Shown here piece after piece: positions 38,659 to 47,357 of a DNA stretch of 64,000 nt (the stretch's first letter is position 1; each line of letters starts with the position of its first letter). The notes below the pieces were generated by a model, which did no database searches, was not told the origin of the DNA, and worked only from the letters and a program-made list of their open reading frames with translations. The position numbers and the translations under genes were made by a program. This DNA is from an uncultured Bacteroidales bacterium (lineage in GTDB: Bacteria > Bacteroidota > Bacteroidia > Bacteroidales > F082), in NCBI GenBank assembly GCA_946405575.1, contig CAMJHP010000011.1:1-64000 (forward strand), in the 5' to 3' direction.

Positions 38659-39636
38659 TCATCCATTACCAATAATTTGCTCCAAACGATGTTTCACACC
38701 ACTTATCATCTCCCAGATTTTATTCTCAGCATCCTGCAGCAAACGTGGTTGTCCCATAAAATAATTTAGATAAGACTCATCCTTTATCAACTGCTCCATC
38801 TTCTTTTTAAGTGCTCTTCCCCCATCCTTCTCATTATAAAACAAAACCACATCCTTATTAATAATCCCTAACTCAGGATCATTATAACTGCCCCAATAGA
38901 TAGGAATACATCCTGCAGTTATGGCTTCAAACAATTTTTCAGTTACATACCCATAACTATTACTATTCTCCGGACAGATATTAAATATATACTGCTTCAA
39001 GTACGCAATCTTATCATCCGCAAACTCGTTCTTTAAAGTATCGTCATTATGGCGCCATTTACCAGGATAATCAATTTTTTTTACCTCACCAACCACATCC
39101 GCAATCTGCGCACGAATGCCACTCGGATCCCATGATGATACCGCACTCACCCACTTCTTTTTATCGTCAATCTTCGGATAGCGCAACTCATCGCACCGCT
39201 TACATACATCTTCAAATGTATAGCAATCGCCAAACGCATACATAATCCACAATGGCAGACGCTGATACTTCTGATGCTCAAAACAATCAAAACCCAATGC
39301 CAGGTGAATCTTGGGATTCGATAGCATATAATCCGCATACTGAATATGCATCTCTAAATGCACATTCTCACCCGAATAGAACACATTGATATCATCCGCA
39401 ACATCATCTACCAACCGCCGATCTCCAAACACACTCCAAAACCCTATTGTTTTTTTCGTTGTTGCTAACAAGTTGTGAGCTTGCACAAAACGATACAACC
39501 AAAAATCTTCCGCTGTTATCCCCCAAAAATTATATAGATGCACCTGTCCTTCTGACTGTATCTGCTTCGCTTTCGCTACTTCTTCTCTATGTTCTCGATG
39601 TTCATGCCAGAGATATATCGCCTTACGAACTGCCAT
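38659..39636 (-). CDS. GT10-like alpha-1,3/4-fucosyltransferase
   Basis: GT10 signature 'YIFNICPENSNSYGYVTEKLFEAITAGCIPIYWGSYND'. Confidence 0.88.
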   Translation of the reverse strand: MAVRKAIYLWHEHREHREEVAKAKQIQSEGQVHLYNFWGITAEDFWLYRFVQAHNLLATTKKTIGFWSVFGDRRLVDDVADDINVFYSGENVHLEMHIQYADYMLSNPKIHLALGFDCFEHQKYQRLPLWIMYAFGDCYTFEDVCKRCDELRYPKIDDKKKWVSAVSSWDPSGIRAQIADVVGEVKKIDYPGKWRHNDDTLKNEFADDKIAYLKQYIFNICPENSNSYGYVTEKLFEAITAGCIPIYWGSYNDPELGIINKDVVLFYNEKDGGRALKKKMEQLIKDESYLNYFMGQPRLLQDAENKIWEMISGVKHRLEQIIGNG

Positions 39637-39668
39637 AACTAATCAATACTTCATTGCATTTATTTCCA

Positions 39669-40280
39669 TCACTCTAACAAATCCTTCTGTTCCTGTGTCA
39701 CTTGTATCTCTCGAACAAACCTCGCTGGATTACCACCATATATTGTATAATCAGGCACATTGCATGTCACCACACTACCTGCTCCTATCACTGCACCTTT
39801 TCCAATATGTACTCCCTTCAATATAATCGAATTGGCCCCAACCCAAACATAATCTTCAATTACCACTTCTTTTGCTTTTACATTCGCGTCATTATCAAAT
39901 GTCCTCAAATACGGATTAACCGCATGCATATCATTATCATATATCATCACATTTGCCCCTAATCCTACATACTTTCCAACACTTACTTTCTGCATACTAC
40001 ATATTGTTACTCCCGACAATCCAGAATGAGCTCCAATACGTATCTCTGCTCCTGATCGCTGTGTCACAAACCTACATTCATGAACCACTCCTGCTAAATT
40101 ACTCGCGGCTGTATTGTTCAGTGTCACTCCATCTTCTATCACTATCCTCGAATCGGTGCTCCACTTCTGTATTGTCGCATAACCATCAATATTTACTTCT
40201 CCACAGCATTCGCATTGTTTTCTCAACTCTTCAAGTGGAGATTTGCGTGGCATCAGCTTCTTTAACAAACGTCTGAACAT
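39669..40280 (-). CDS. Hexapeptide-repeat acyltransferase
   Basis: '[54 protein letters not shown]'; internal Met start preferred, removing the overlap with the ABC gene. Confidence 0.9.
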   Translation of the reverse strand: MFRRLLKKLMPRKSPLEELRKQCECCGEVNIDGYATIQKWSTDSRIVIEDGVTLNNTAASNLAGVVHECRFVTQRSGAEIRIGAHSGLSGVTICSMQKVSVGKYVGLGANVMIYDNDMHAVNPYLRTFDNDANVKAKEVVIEDYVWVGANSIILKGVHIGKGAVIGAGSVVTCNVPDYTIYGGNPARFVREIQVTQEQKDLLE

Positions 40281-40293
40281 ACCTTCAACCGAC

Positions 40294-41547
40294 CTAAGAA
40301 AGATACATATATCCCTGATTATTCTTATACGACAAACTATATCCACTTGGAGACACGCAATCCGCTATCTCCAAAATAAAAGCACGAGGAATATCAACTA
40401 TTCCTTCCACAGTTGAATTCGTCAAATATATATCCACACAATACGGACCAGCCATCATTCCCTTGGGCAAACGGACTATTTCGTCAATATCAAATTCACC
40501 AGCAGGAAATATCGGTGAATCACCATAATTTTTGCTATATAGCATCACTGGCACTCCAGCTGCATCCGACACCTGCATCTCAAGAGATAATTTCTGTGCG
40601 TTTTGCAACACTCCCAAAATCTTAATATGCATATCCAAACCGTCTGACGTCAAAGTCAATCGGGTGCTTTGCGAACCATTTACAAATATTTTCTTTATTG
40701 CCACACCTTCCTTACAATTGGAAATCAAATCCACTATTTTCTCACCAGATAACGTATCAGCAACCAAATACTCATCTATCGTCTCAATTATTCCGCCCAT
40801 AAATTTCACTTGACCTTTTTCCAGCAACACTCCCTTTGTACACAAACTTCTAACACTTCCCATATTATGACTAACGAAAAGGACTGTACGGCCTTGACCT
40901 TGCGACACATCTTTCATCTTCCCAATAGCTTTCTTCTGAAACTCCGCATCGCCCACAGCCAAAACCTCATCCACCACCAAAATTTCAGGATCAAGGTGGG
41001 CGGCCACAGCAAAACCAAGACGCACCATCATACCACTACTATATCTTTTTACCGGCGTATCAATATACCTTTCACAACCAGAAAAATCCACAATTTCATC
41101 TAGTTTACGAGAAATCTCTGCCTTAGTCATACCAAGGATAGCGCCATTCATAAAGATATTCTCACGGCCTGTCATTTCGGGATGAAAGCCCGTGCCAACC
41201 TCAAGCAAAGAACCTATGCGACCTCTAGCTTTGATAGTTCCAGTGGTAGGGCCAGTCACACGCGACAGCAGTTTCAATAGTGTACTTTTCCCCGCGCCAT
41301 TCTTACCAATGATTCCTACCACATCACCTTGTTCAACTTTGAAGTTAATGTCTTTCAAAGCCCAAACATACTCACTGTCGGCAACTGTGGAGCGGTCATT
41401 CACTGAGCCGATTTTCAAATAAGGGTCTTCCTTGTGCAACACGGCAGTCTGCCACCAACGGTTTAGGTCGTGGCTAAGCGTTCTGGTTGAGACCAAACCC
41501 AAACGGTATTGTTTGCCAATATTATTAAATTCTATCGCTGTTGGCAT
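40294..41547 (-). CDS. wzt: ABC transporter ATP-binding protein (Wzt/TagH-like) with C-terminal substrate-recognition-type domain
   Basis: Walker A 'GIIGKNGAGKSTLLKLLS', 'RYSSGMMVRLGFAVAAHLDPEILVVDEVLAVGDAEFQKKAIGKM'; extended Wzt-like C-terminus. Confidence 0.92.
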   Translation of the reverse strand: MPTAIEFNNIGKQYRLGLVSTRTLSHDLNRWWQTAVLHKEDPYLKIGSVNDRSTVADSEYVWALKDINFKVEQGDVVGIIGKNGAGKSTLLKLLSRVTGPTTGTIKARGRIGSLLEVGTGFHPEMTGRENIFMNGAILGMTKAEISRKLDEIVDFSGCERYIDTPVKRYSSGMMVRLGFAVAAHLDPEILVVDEVLAVGDAEFQKKAIGKMKDVSQGQGRTVLFVSHNMGSVRSLCTKGVLLEKGQVKFMGGIIETIDEYLVADTLSGEKIVDLISNCKEGVAIKKIFVNGSQSTRLTLTSDGLDMHIKILGVLQNAQKLSLEMQVSDAAGVPVMLYSKNYGDSPIFPAGEFDIDEIVRLPKGMMAGPYCVDIYLTNSTVEGIVDIPRAFILEIADCVSPSGYSLSYKNNQGYMYLS

Positions 41548-41796
41548 ATGTTTTTTTATTCTTTTTAATCCTTACGAAAGGAATAATTAGCTGATTCCGA
41601 AAACAATCATATAGTAAATACAATGTTTCAAACCGAACCTCTTCCATCTATCCAACAATAAGCAAAATCCCTGTTAAATAAGGAGGTACCTATTGCATCA
41701 TGTAATCTACTCTATCATAAACAAACCTCATATTGAACTTCTCATCCCCTGAAAGTCTACTGTTCCCCCAAACGTGTCACTCTGAAAAGCTCAATT

Positions 41797-42483
41797 CTAA
41801 CGTCGAGCTTCAACTATCATTGTTTCTAATAGATTAAAATCATACGGAAGAAATTTGAAATGCTGTTCCACGCCATTTAAGACAGAATGACTGCTCTTGC
41901 TCATTTCACATAGGCTAATGCCCTTAAACCCAACTTCTGTCAAAAAACAGGAAAGCGTCTCGAAATCATAAACAATCTTATGTCCCCACGAAGTATGAAA
42001 ATAATTCACAGCGAAAACTGGGGATGAAGGCATCTCACTTCGTTCCGCATTGAATTCAATATAAGCTTTATTGATGTCCTTTTCAGGATGTTCGTACAAA
42101 TCCACCAGAAACTTCAGGTCGGGTGTAGCAATGCGAATCACACCATTAGGTTTCATAATCCGGAAACACTCCCTAAGCATATTTGATGCCTGCTGATAAG
42201 TCAAGTGCTCAAAAAGATGTTCGGAGTATACGTAATCAAAAGATGCGTCAGGTATCGGGAAAGGCTCACCCGCATCCATAAACATAGGGCTTCCCTTGCG
42301 TAAATTCGATGAGCCATCTGTATTGAGCCATCCCTCCAAAGGATTTGGGCCACAACCTATCTGTAACTTGGCAACCTTATGATTATTCAAATACTTATTG
42401 ACTTCTCTCTTCCGCCAGCCAGCAGATTTCCGATATGAGAAAAGCAACAGACGAATAGCCTTTTTTATCTTAATCCTGCCCAT
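41797..42483 (-). CDS. SAM-dependent methyltransferase
   Basis: 'AKLQIGCGPNPLEGWLNTDGS', 'FDYVYSEHLFEHLTYQQASNMLRECFRIMKPNGVIRIATPDLKFLVDLY'. Confidence 0.9.
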   Translation of the reverse strand: MGRIKIKKAIRLLLFSYRKSAGWRKREVNKYLNNHKVAKLQIGCGPNPLEGWLNTDGSSNLRKGSPMFMDAGEPFPIPDASFDYVYSEHLFEHLTYQQASNMLRECFRIMKPNGVIRIATPDLKFLVDLYEHPEKDINKAYIEFNAERSEMPSSPVFAVNYFHTSWGHKIVYDFETLSCFLTEVGFKGISLCEMSKSSHSVLNGVEQHFKFLPYDFNLLETMIVEARR

Positions 42484-42541
42484 ACAATTATGATTGTCAA
42501 TACATTACAAACCTAACCCCTCACCAGTCATCATTGCATCC

Positions 42542-43420
42542 TTACACCGTATCCATAAAGCTCTTCTGCACCTTGTTGAAAATCAAAATGCCGAAAGCCA
42601 GCACGACAAGCGTAAAGCCGAGACTATAAGCTAACCAACCCCAACCAATGAACTCGCCTGCACTTAAAGCACCGTATTTGAAAGTCTCAATCACAGGTGT
42701 GACGGGATTAAGACACATAATGGTCTCCAAATCCATTCCCAAAACCTTCTTGCCAGCTACCTGGCTCAGGGGATAAACGATTGGAGTACCATACATCCAT
42801 AACTGCACTACAAATGTGAAGAGTATTTGCAAGTCGCGATACTTGGTCGTCAAGGATGAAATAACAATACCGAACCCCAAGGCCAAACCAGCCATCATCA
42901 CCACCAAAAGCGGGAAAAGAAGAAAATACCAATTAGGACTCGGTGCCATACCAATGATGGCATAGTAGATATACACAACGACAAACAATCCGAACTGTAT
43001 GCCGAAACGAACCAAATTGCTGGTGACATTTGCCATCGGCATGATTAACCTCGGAAAATACACTTTGCCGAATACGTTTGCATTAGTCACAAAAGTATTT
43101 GAAGTTTTGGTAAGGCAATCGGCAAAATACTGCCACATACACACACCGCCAAGATAGAACAATGGTTGGGGTACGCCATCAGTGGGAATGCCAGCAATGC
43201 CACCAAACACGACCATATACATAATCACCGTCAAGGCGGGTTGGATAAGCCACCACAGTGGCCCCAAGACAGTCTGCTTGTATTGCACCGTAATATCCCG
43301 TTTCACAAAAAGGGTCAACAAGTCGCGGTAATCCCATATTTCTTTCAGGTTCACCTCAAAAAGACCATTATGGGGCTTGATTACGGTAGTCCAATTTTCA
43401 TTTTCTGAAGACTTTCTCAT
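42542..43420 (-). CDS. wzm: ABC-2 type polysaccharide export permease (Wzm-like)
   Basis: 'IWDYRDLLTLFVKRDITVQYKQTVLGPLWWLIQPALTVIMYMVVFGGIAGI', 'LWMYGTPIVYPLSQV'. Confidence 0.93.
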   Translation of the reverse strand: MRKSSENENWTTVIKPHNGLFEVNLKEIWDYRDLLTLFVKRDITVQYKQTVLGPLWWLIQPALTVIMYMVVFGGIAGIPTDGVPQPLFYLGGVCMWQYFADCLTKTSNTFVTNANVFGKVYFPRLIMPMANVTSNLVRFGIQFGLFVVVYIYYAIIGMAPSPNWYFLLFPLLVVMMAGLALGFGIVISSLTTKYRDLQILFTFVVQLWMYGTPIVYPLSQVAGKKVLGMDLETIMCLNPVTPVIETFKYGALSAGEFIGWGWLAYSLGFTLVVLAFGILIFNKVQKSFMDTV

Positions 43421-43560
43421 TGTTCAAAAAGGGTAAAGCTTCGCGTCCTGACTCACATCAGGAAAGCATAACTATTTAAAACCAAACCATTTGCCTCAAT
43501 TATGAAACAAAGGCATTTTGACTGTAACCATAGCATAAACAAGTCTACAATTACAATCCG

Positions 43561-43568
43561 CAAAAGTA
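43561..43568 (-). promoter_or_regulatory. Bacteroidetes -7 box (TACTTTTG) upstream of wzm/wzt
   Basis: TAnnTTTG on the minus strand, in the 200-bp gap before wzm. Confidence 0.45.
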
Positions 43569-43619
43569 CAAAATAATTTTGATACAAAGCAACAAAAAAG
43601 CTGCTGTCTGACTATTATT

Positions 43620-44741
43620 TTATTTGGACCGCTCGCCCTTGAGTATAATGCTGCCAACAATCTTCCAAAAATAATTCCAGTCAGTGCGAAATGGATGTTC
43701 CAAATAAGCTACCAAATACTGCCGTTCGTTTTCCTGAATCTCATCAAGCGTTTCTGGCATATCGACATAATAAGGCGGCAAAAGACCAGGTTTTGTTTTT
43801 ATCCTAAGTTCTTGTATTTCTTTACTATACAAACTAAAATATTGTTGACTCAATGGTCTTACCCCGACCAACTTCATTTGCCCCTTTATCAAATTGATAA
43901 ACATTGGCAACTCATCAAGCCACGTCTTACGCAGAAAACGTCCCCACTCCGTCACACGATAGTCGTCATTGAACTTGCCACCCACGTCCAAATCATTGTT
44001 CTCGTAGATATAGGTCTGCAAATATTCCGAATAGGCATACATAGTACGGAACTTGAACACGTTGAACAATTTCCCGTCTTTCCCATACCTTCTCAAACGA
44101 ATAAAAGCGCCATAACTATGCTGTTCGGTACTGGGCGGACGTTTCTTTTGCGCGATGACACAATACCTGTCGTGGATATACTGCTCACTCACCACATCGA
44201 AACCACAATAATACAACCTGCCCAACACCTCGGGCCTCGGGAAAACTTTTCTCACTTTCCGAGTACAGAAATAATAGAAACGACGTGTCAGCCTTATCTT
44301 TGGACACACTCTATGCCAAAGAAAATCAAAAAAATAGATGACATAGGCAATCACCCTTGGGTATTTGCTGAAGATTTGGGCACGACGTTTCTGTGCAGTA
44401 TCGAAAGCACAGATAAAATAACCGTCTTGCTTCAATTTTGCATTGGCACTACGCAAAAACCGATTCAAGTACCTGACTGCATTCAGATGTTCCTTTGCCA
44501 AGAGGATTTCCGCTTCACCGTCAGGCACTGCCCAAGTCTTATCAGCATAATCATTTAGCCATTTCGAGCGCTCGGGACTACGGGGGGTTTCGGCCACCGC
44601 AAGAAATTCGCTCAGCTTTTCGGGAGCTTTGTCAAACTCAAACATAGGGGCATGCTGGGTCTCAGTTACGGCAAGGTATTGCATCACCTCATCGTAATTG
44701 TCGCGAGCAATCATATTGCTAAAAAAAGACCTAATGCCCAT
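43620..44741 (-). CDS. Initiating sugar phosphate transferase (WbaP/WcaJ-like C-terminus) with methyltransferase-like N-terminal region
   Basis: 'KLFNVFKFRTMY', 'DDYRVTEWGRFLRKTWLDELPMFINLIKGQMKLVGVRPLSQQYFSLYS'; N-terminal 'LNAVRYLNRFLRSANAKLKQDGYFICAFDT...LGRLYYCGFDVVSE'. Confidence 0.85.
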   Translation of the reverse strand: MGIRSFFSNMIARDNYDEVMQYLAVTETQHAPMFEFDKAPEKLSEFLAVAETPRSPERSKWLNDYADKTWAVPDGEAEILLAKEHLNAVRYLNRFLRSANAKLKQDGYFICAFDTAQKRRAQIFSKYPRVIAYVIYFFDFLWHRVCPKIRLTRRFYYFCTRKVRKVFPRPEVLGRLYYCGFDVVSEQYIHDRYCVIAQKKRPPSTEQHSYGAFIRLRRYGKDGKLFNVFKFRTMYAYSEYLQTYIYENNDLDVGGKFNDDYRVTEWGRFLRKTWLDELPMFINLIKGQMKLVGVRPLSQQYFSLYSKEIQELRIKTKPGLLPPYYVDMPETLDEIQENERQYLVAYLEHPFRTDWNYFWKIVGSIILKGERSK

Positions 44742-44753
44742 ATCTTCAGCCGT

Positions 44754-45884
44754 TTATTTCTTCAAAAAATCCTTGATGGCATCACAAATCACATTCTGGT
44801 CGTTCTCCGAAAGGTAAGGATGAATTGGCAAGGAAATAACTGTGTCGGCTAACTGGTCAGAGACAGGACAATGGTTATCGTCCAAATCCAAATCTTTGAA
44901 TGCCGTCTGACGGTGCATCGGAATAGGATAATAAATCGCTGTTGGAATGTCTAAGGCTTTGAGAGTCTCTTGCAATCCTGCTCTAACTTCTTTGTTCTCA
45001 ACTTGAATCGTATACTGAGCCCAACTGGAGTAAAAGTCATCGGGCACAATGGGTGTCTTAACTGCATCCATCAACTTCTGGGTATAGCGAGCTGCCACTT
45101 TATTGACATCCACCAATTCGAACTCCCTAAAAGCCTTCAACTTCACAATCAGAATGGCCGCTTGGATGCTGTCCAAACGCGAGTTCATACCGATACGTAC
45201 ATTGTCGTAACGATCGCTGCCCTTTCCGTGGATATGATAGGACTCTATTAATGCTGCCCAATCATCATTATCAGTGAACACAGCACCACCATCGCCATAA
45301 CAGCCGACGGGCTTGGCGGGAAAGAAAGAAGTGGTGGAAATGTCGCCAAAGGTGCAGGCCTTACGGTCGCCTATACGGCCTCCAAAGCCTTGGGCTCCGT
45401 CTTCGAGGACATAGAGTCCATACTTTTCAGCCAACTTGCGTATAGCCCTAAAGTCGGCAGGCAGGCCAAACAAATCAACGGCGATGATGACTCGAGGTGT
45501 GAGCTTGCCATTTTTCAACGTCTGTTCGATCTTGTGTTCAAGGTCGGCGACATCCATATTATAAGTGTCCTTGTCGACATCCACGAAAACTGGTGTCGCT
45601 CCTTGCATAGCGATGACCTCAGCCGAGGCAAAAAAGGTAAAACTGGGTACGAACACGGCATCACCAAACTTCACATCCCAAGCTTTAAGAGCGAGGAGCA
45701 AGGCATCCGTCCCACTATTGCAAGCCACACAATGCTTAACCCCGACGTATTCAGCAAACGCCGTTTCCATTTCCTTAATTTTCGGGCCCATCACATAGGC
45801 CGATGACGCCACCACATCGAGAATGGCCTTGTCCATTTCGTCCTTGAGGACGGTATATTGAGTCTTTAGATCTCTGAATTGCAT
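44754..45884 (-). CDS. DegT/DnrJ/EryC1/StrS aminotransferase (WbpE/PorR-like)
   Basis: 'MQFRDLKTQYTVLKDEMDKAILDVVASSAYVMGPKIKEMETAFAEYVGVKHCVACNSGTDAL', 'TSFFPAKPVGCYGDGGAVF'. Confidence 0.92.
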   Translation of the reverse strand: MQFRDLKTQYTVLKDEMDKAILDVVASSAYVMGPKIKEMETAFAEYVGVKHCVACNSGTDALLLALKAWDVKFGDAVFVPSFTFFASAEVIAMQGATPVFVDVDKDTYNMDVADLEHKIEQTLKNGKLTPRVIIAVDLFGLPADFRAIRKLAEKYGLYVLEDGAQGFGGRIGDRKACTFGDISTTSFFPAKPVGCYGDGGAVFTDNDDWAALIESYHIHGKGSDRYDNVRIGMNSRLDSIQAAILIVKLKAFREFELVDVNKVAARYTQKLMDAVKTPIVPDDFYSSWAQYTIQVENKEVRAGLQETLKALDIPTAIYYPIPMHRQTAFKDLDLDDNHCPVSDQLADTVISLPIHPYLSENDQNVICDAIKDFLKK

Positions 45885-45924
45885 AATTTACAATATTACA
45901 GATTGAAGCAGACACATTGCGTCT

Positions 45925-46485
45925 CTACATCAAACGTTCCAACTGTCCATTGATTTCATTATATTTTCTACCACAATCGCAGTGCAGTGTGGCATTTAGA
46001 CGTTTGCCGCATTCGCAAACCCAACCTATTTGTCGGGCTGGAACTCCGGCCATCAAAGCATAGGGTTTAACATCCTTAGTCACCACCGCGCCAGCAGCGA
46101 TAAGAGCGCTCTTGCCCACAATATGACCACAGACCACGGTACAGTTGGCACCTAACGAAGCACCTTCACAAATCTTGGTCTTAGCATACACGCCATGCAC
46201 TGGGAAATGCGCACGTGGGGTGGTCACATTGGTAAACACACAGCTCGGTCCACAAAACACATTATCCTCAATCTCTACACCTTCGTAGATTGAAACATTG
46301 TTTTGAACCCGCACATGATTACCAATCTTCACATTGTTGCCAACATTTACATTTTGGCCAAAAGAGCAACCTTCGCCTATCTGGGCTCCCGACTGGATGT
46401 GGCAAAAATGCCAAATCTTTGTTCCCTTTCCTATACTTACGTTATCGTCAACGTAACTGCTTTCGTGTATATAATAGTCATTCAT
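45925..46485 (-). CDS. LbH N-acetyltransferase (WbpD/WlbB-like) with C-terminal Cys pairs
   Basis: '[63 protein letters not shown]', tail '[21 protein letters not shown]'. Confidence 0.92.
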   Translation of the reverse strand: MNDYYIHESSYVDDNVSIGKGTKIWHFCHIQSGAQIGEGCSFGQNVNVGNNVKIGNHVRVQNNVSIYEGVEIEDNVFCGPSCVFTNVTTPRAHFPVHGVYAKTKICEGASLGANCTVVCGHIVGKSALIAAGAVVTKDVKPYALMAGVPARQIGWVCECGKRLNATLHCDCGRKYNEINGQLERLM

Positions 46486-46553
46486 TCTTGTTCTTTGTTT
46501 TTAGTCGGCCATACAACCTTTTTCTATATGCTCTAAGGTCAGAGGCCTTAACT

Positions 46554-47276
46554 CTATTCCCAACCCGAGGCAAGCACATCAGCAATGTGTATCACCTTTA
46601 TGGGCAGTCCTTCCTTCTCGATCAATGCCTTTTGGTGCATCAGGCAAGTCATATCTGTCGAAACAATATATTCTGCACCTGTATTCATCGCATTTTTAAC
46701 CTTATGGCTCGCCATACCCATCGCCAACGTCTCTTGGTTTACTTCCAATGAAAAGTCAGCACCGCAACACATGTCAGACTGCTTCATCTCGACCAATTCC
46801 AATCCCCTCACCTTCAATAGCAGCTGACGAGCTTCCTTACCTATGCCCAAACCCCGCAAAGCGCTGCAACTGTCATGAAAGGTCACCTTATGAGGGAACT
46901 CTGCGCCAAAATCGTCAAAATGCAACTGGTTGACCAAGAAGTCGGTCAACTCAAAAATATTAGCAACCATTCGCTTGAAATTCAAGTGATTGGCCGTATT
47001 AAAAAACAATTCTGGATAGTGTTTCCTGATGTAATGCACACAAGCAGCAGAAGGAGCCACCACCGGACCTTTATATGAAAAATCGTTGAGAAACTTGTCG
47101 CCCAACTCTTTGGCTTCTTCCAAAAAACCAGCGTGATACGCAAAGCGCCCGCAACACGTCTGCTCTGGATTGTATTCCACCTCAACGCCTGCACGTTCCA
47201 AAACCTTCATAGTATTGGATGCCACATGAGGATAGAACTGGTCAATAATGCAAGGTACAAACAGCTCAACTTTCAT
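46554..47276 (-). CDS. (Fe-S)-binding CCG-domain protein (LutA/YkgE-like)
   Basis: 'VELFVPCIIDQFYPHVASNTMKVLERAGVEVEYNPEQTCCGRFAYHAGF', 'DMCCGADFSLEV'. Confidence 0.9.
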   Translation of the reverse strand: MKVELFVPCIIDQFYPHVASNTMKVLERAGVEVEYNPEQTCCGRFAYHAGFLEEAKELGDKFLNDFSYKGPVVAPSAACVHYIRKHYPELFFNTANHLNFKRMVANIFELTDFLVNQLHFDDFGAEFPHKVTFHDSCSALRGLGIGKEARQLLLKVRGLELVEMKQSDMCCGADFSLEVNQETLAMGMASHKVKNAMNTGAEYIVSTDMTCLMHQKALIEKEGLPIKVIHIADVLASGWE

Positions 47277-47301
47277 AACGTAAAGTACGCATAAAATCGT
47301 G

Positions 47302-47309
47302 CAAAAGTA
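47302..47309 (-). promoter_or_regulatory. Bacteroidetes -7 box (TACTTTTG) upstream of the LutA-like gene
   Basis: TACTTTTGCACGATTTT on the minus strand, about 26 bp before the start. Confidence 0.55.
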
Positions 47310-47357
47310 CGGATTTTATTTTTTGACTAAGCCAATTTGTCAAAAATATTATCAATT

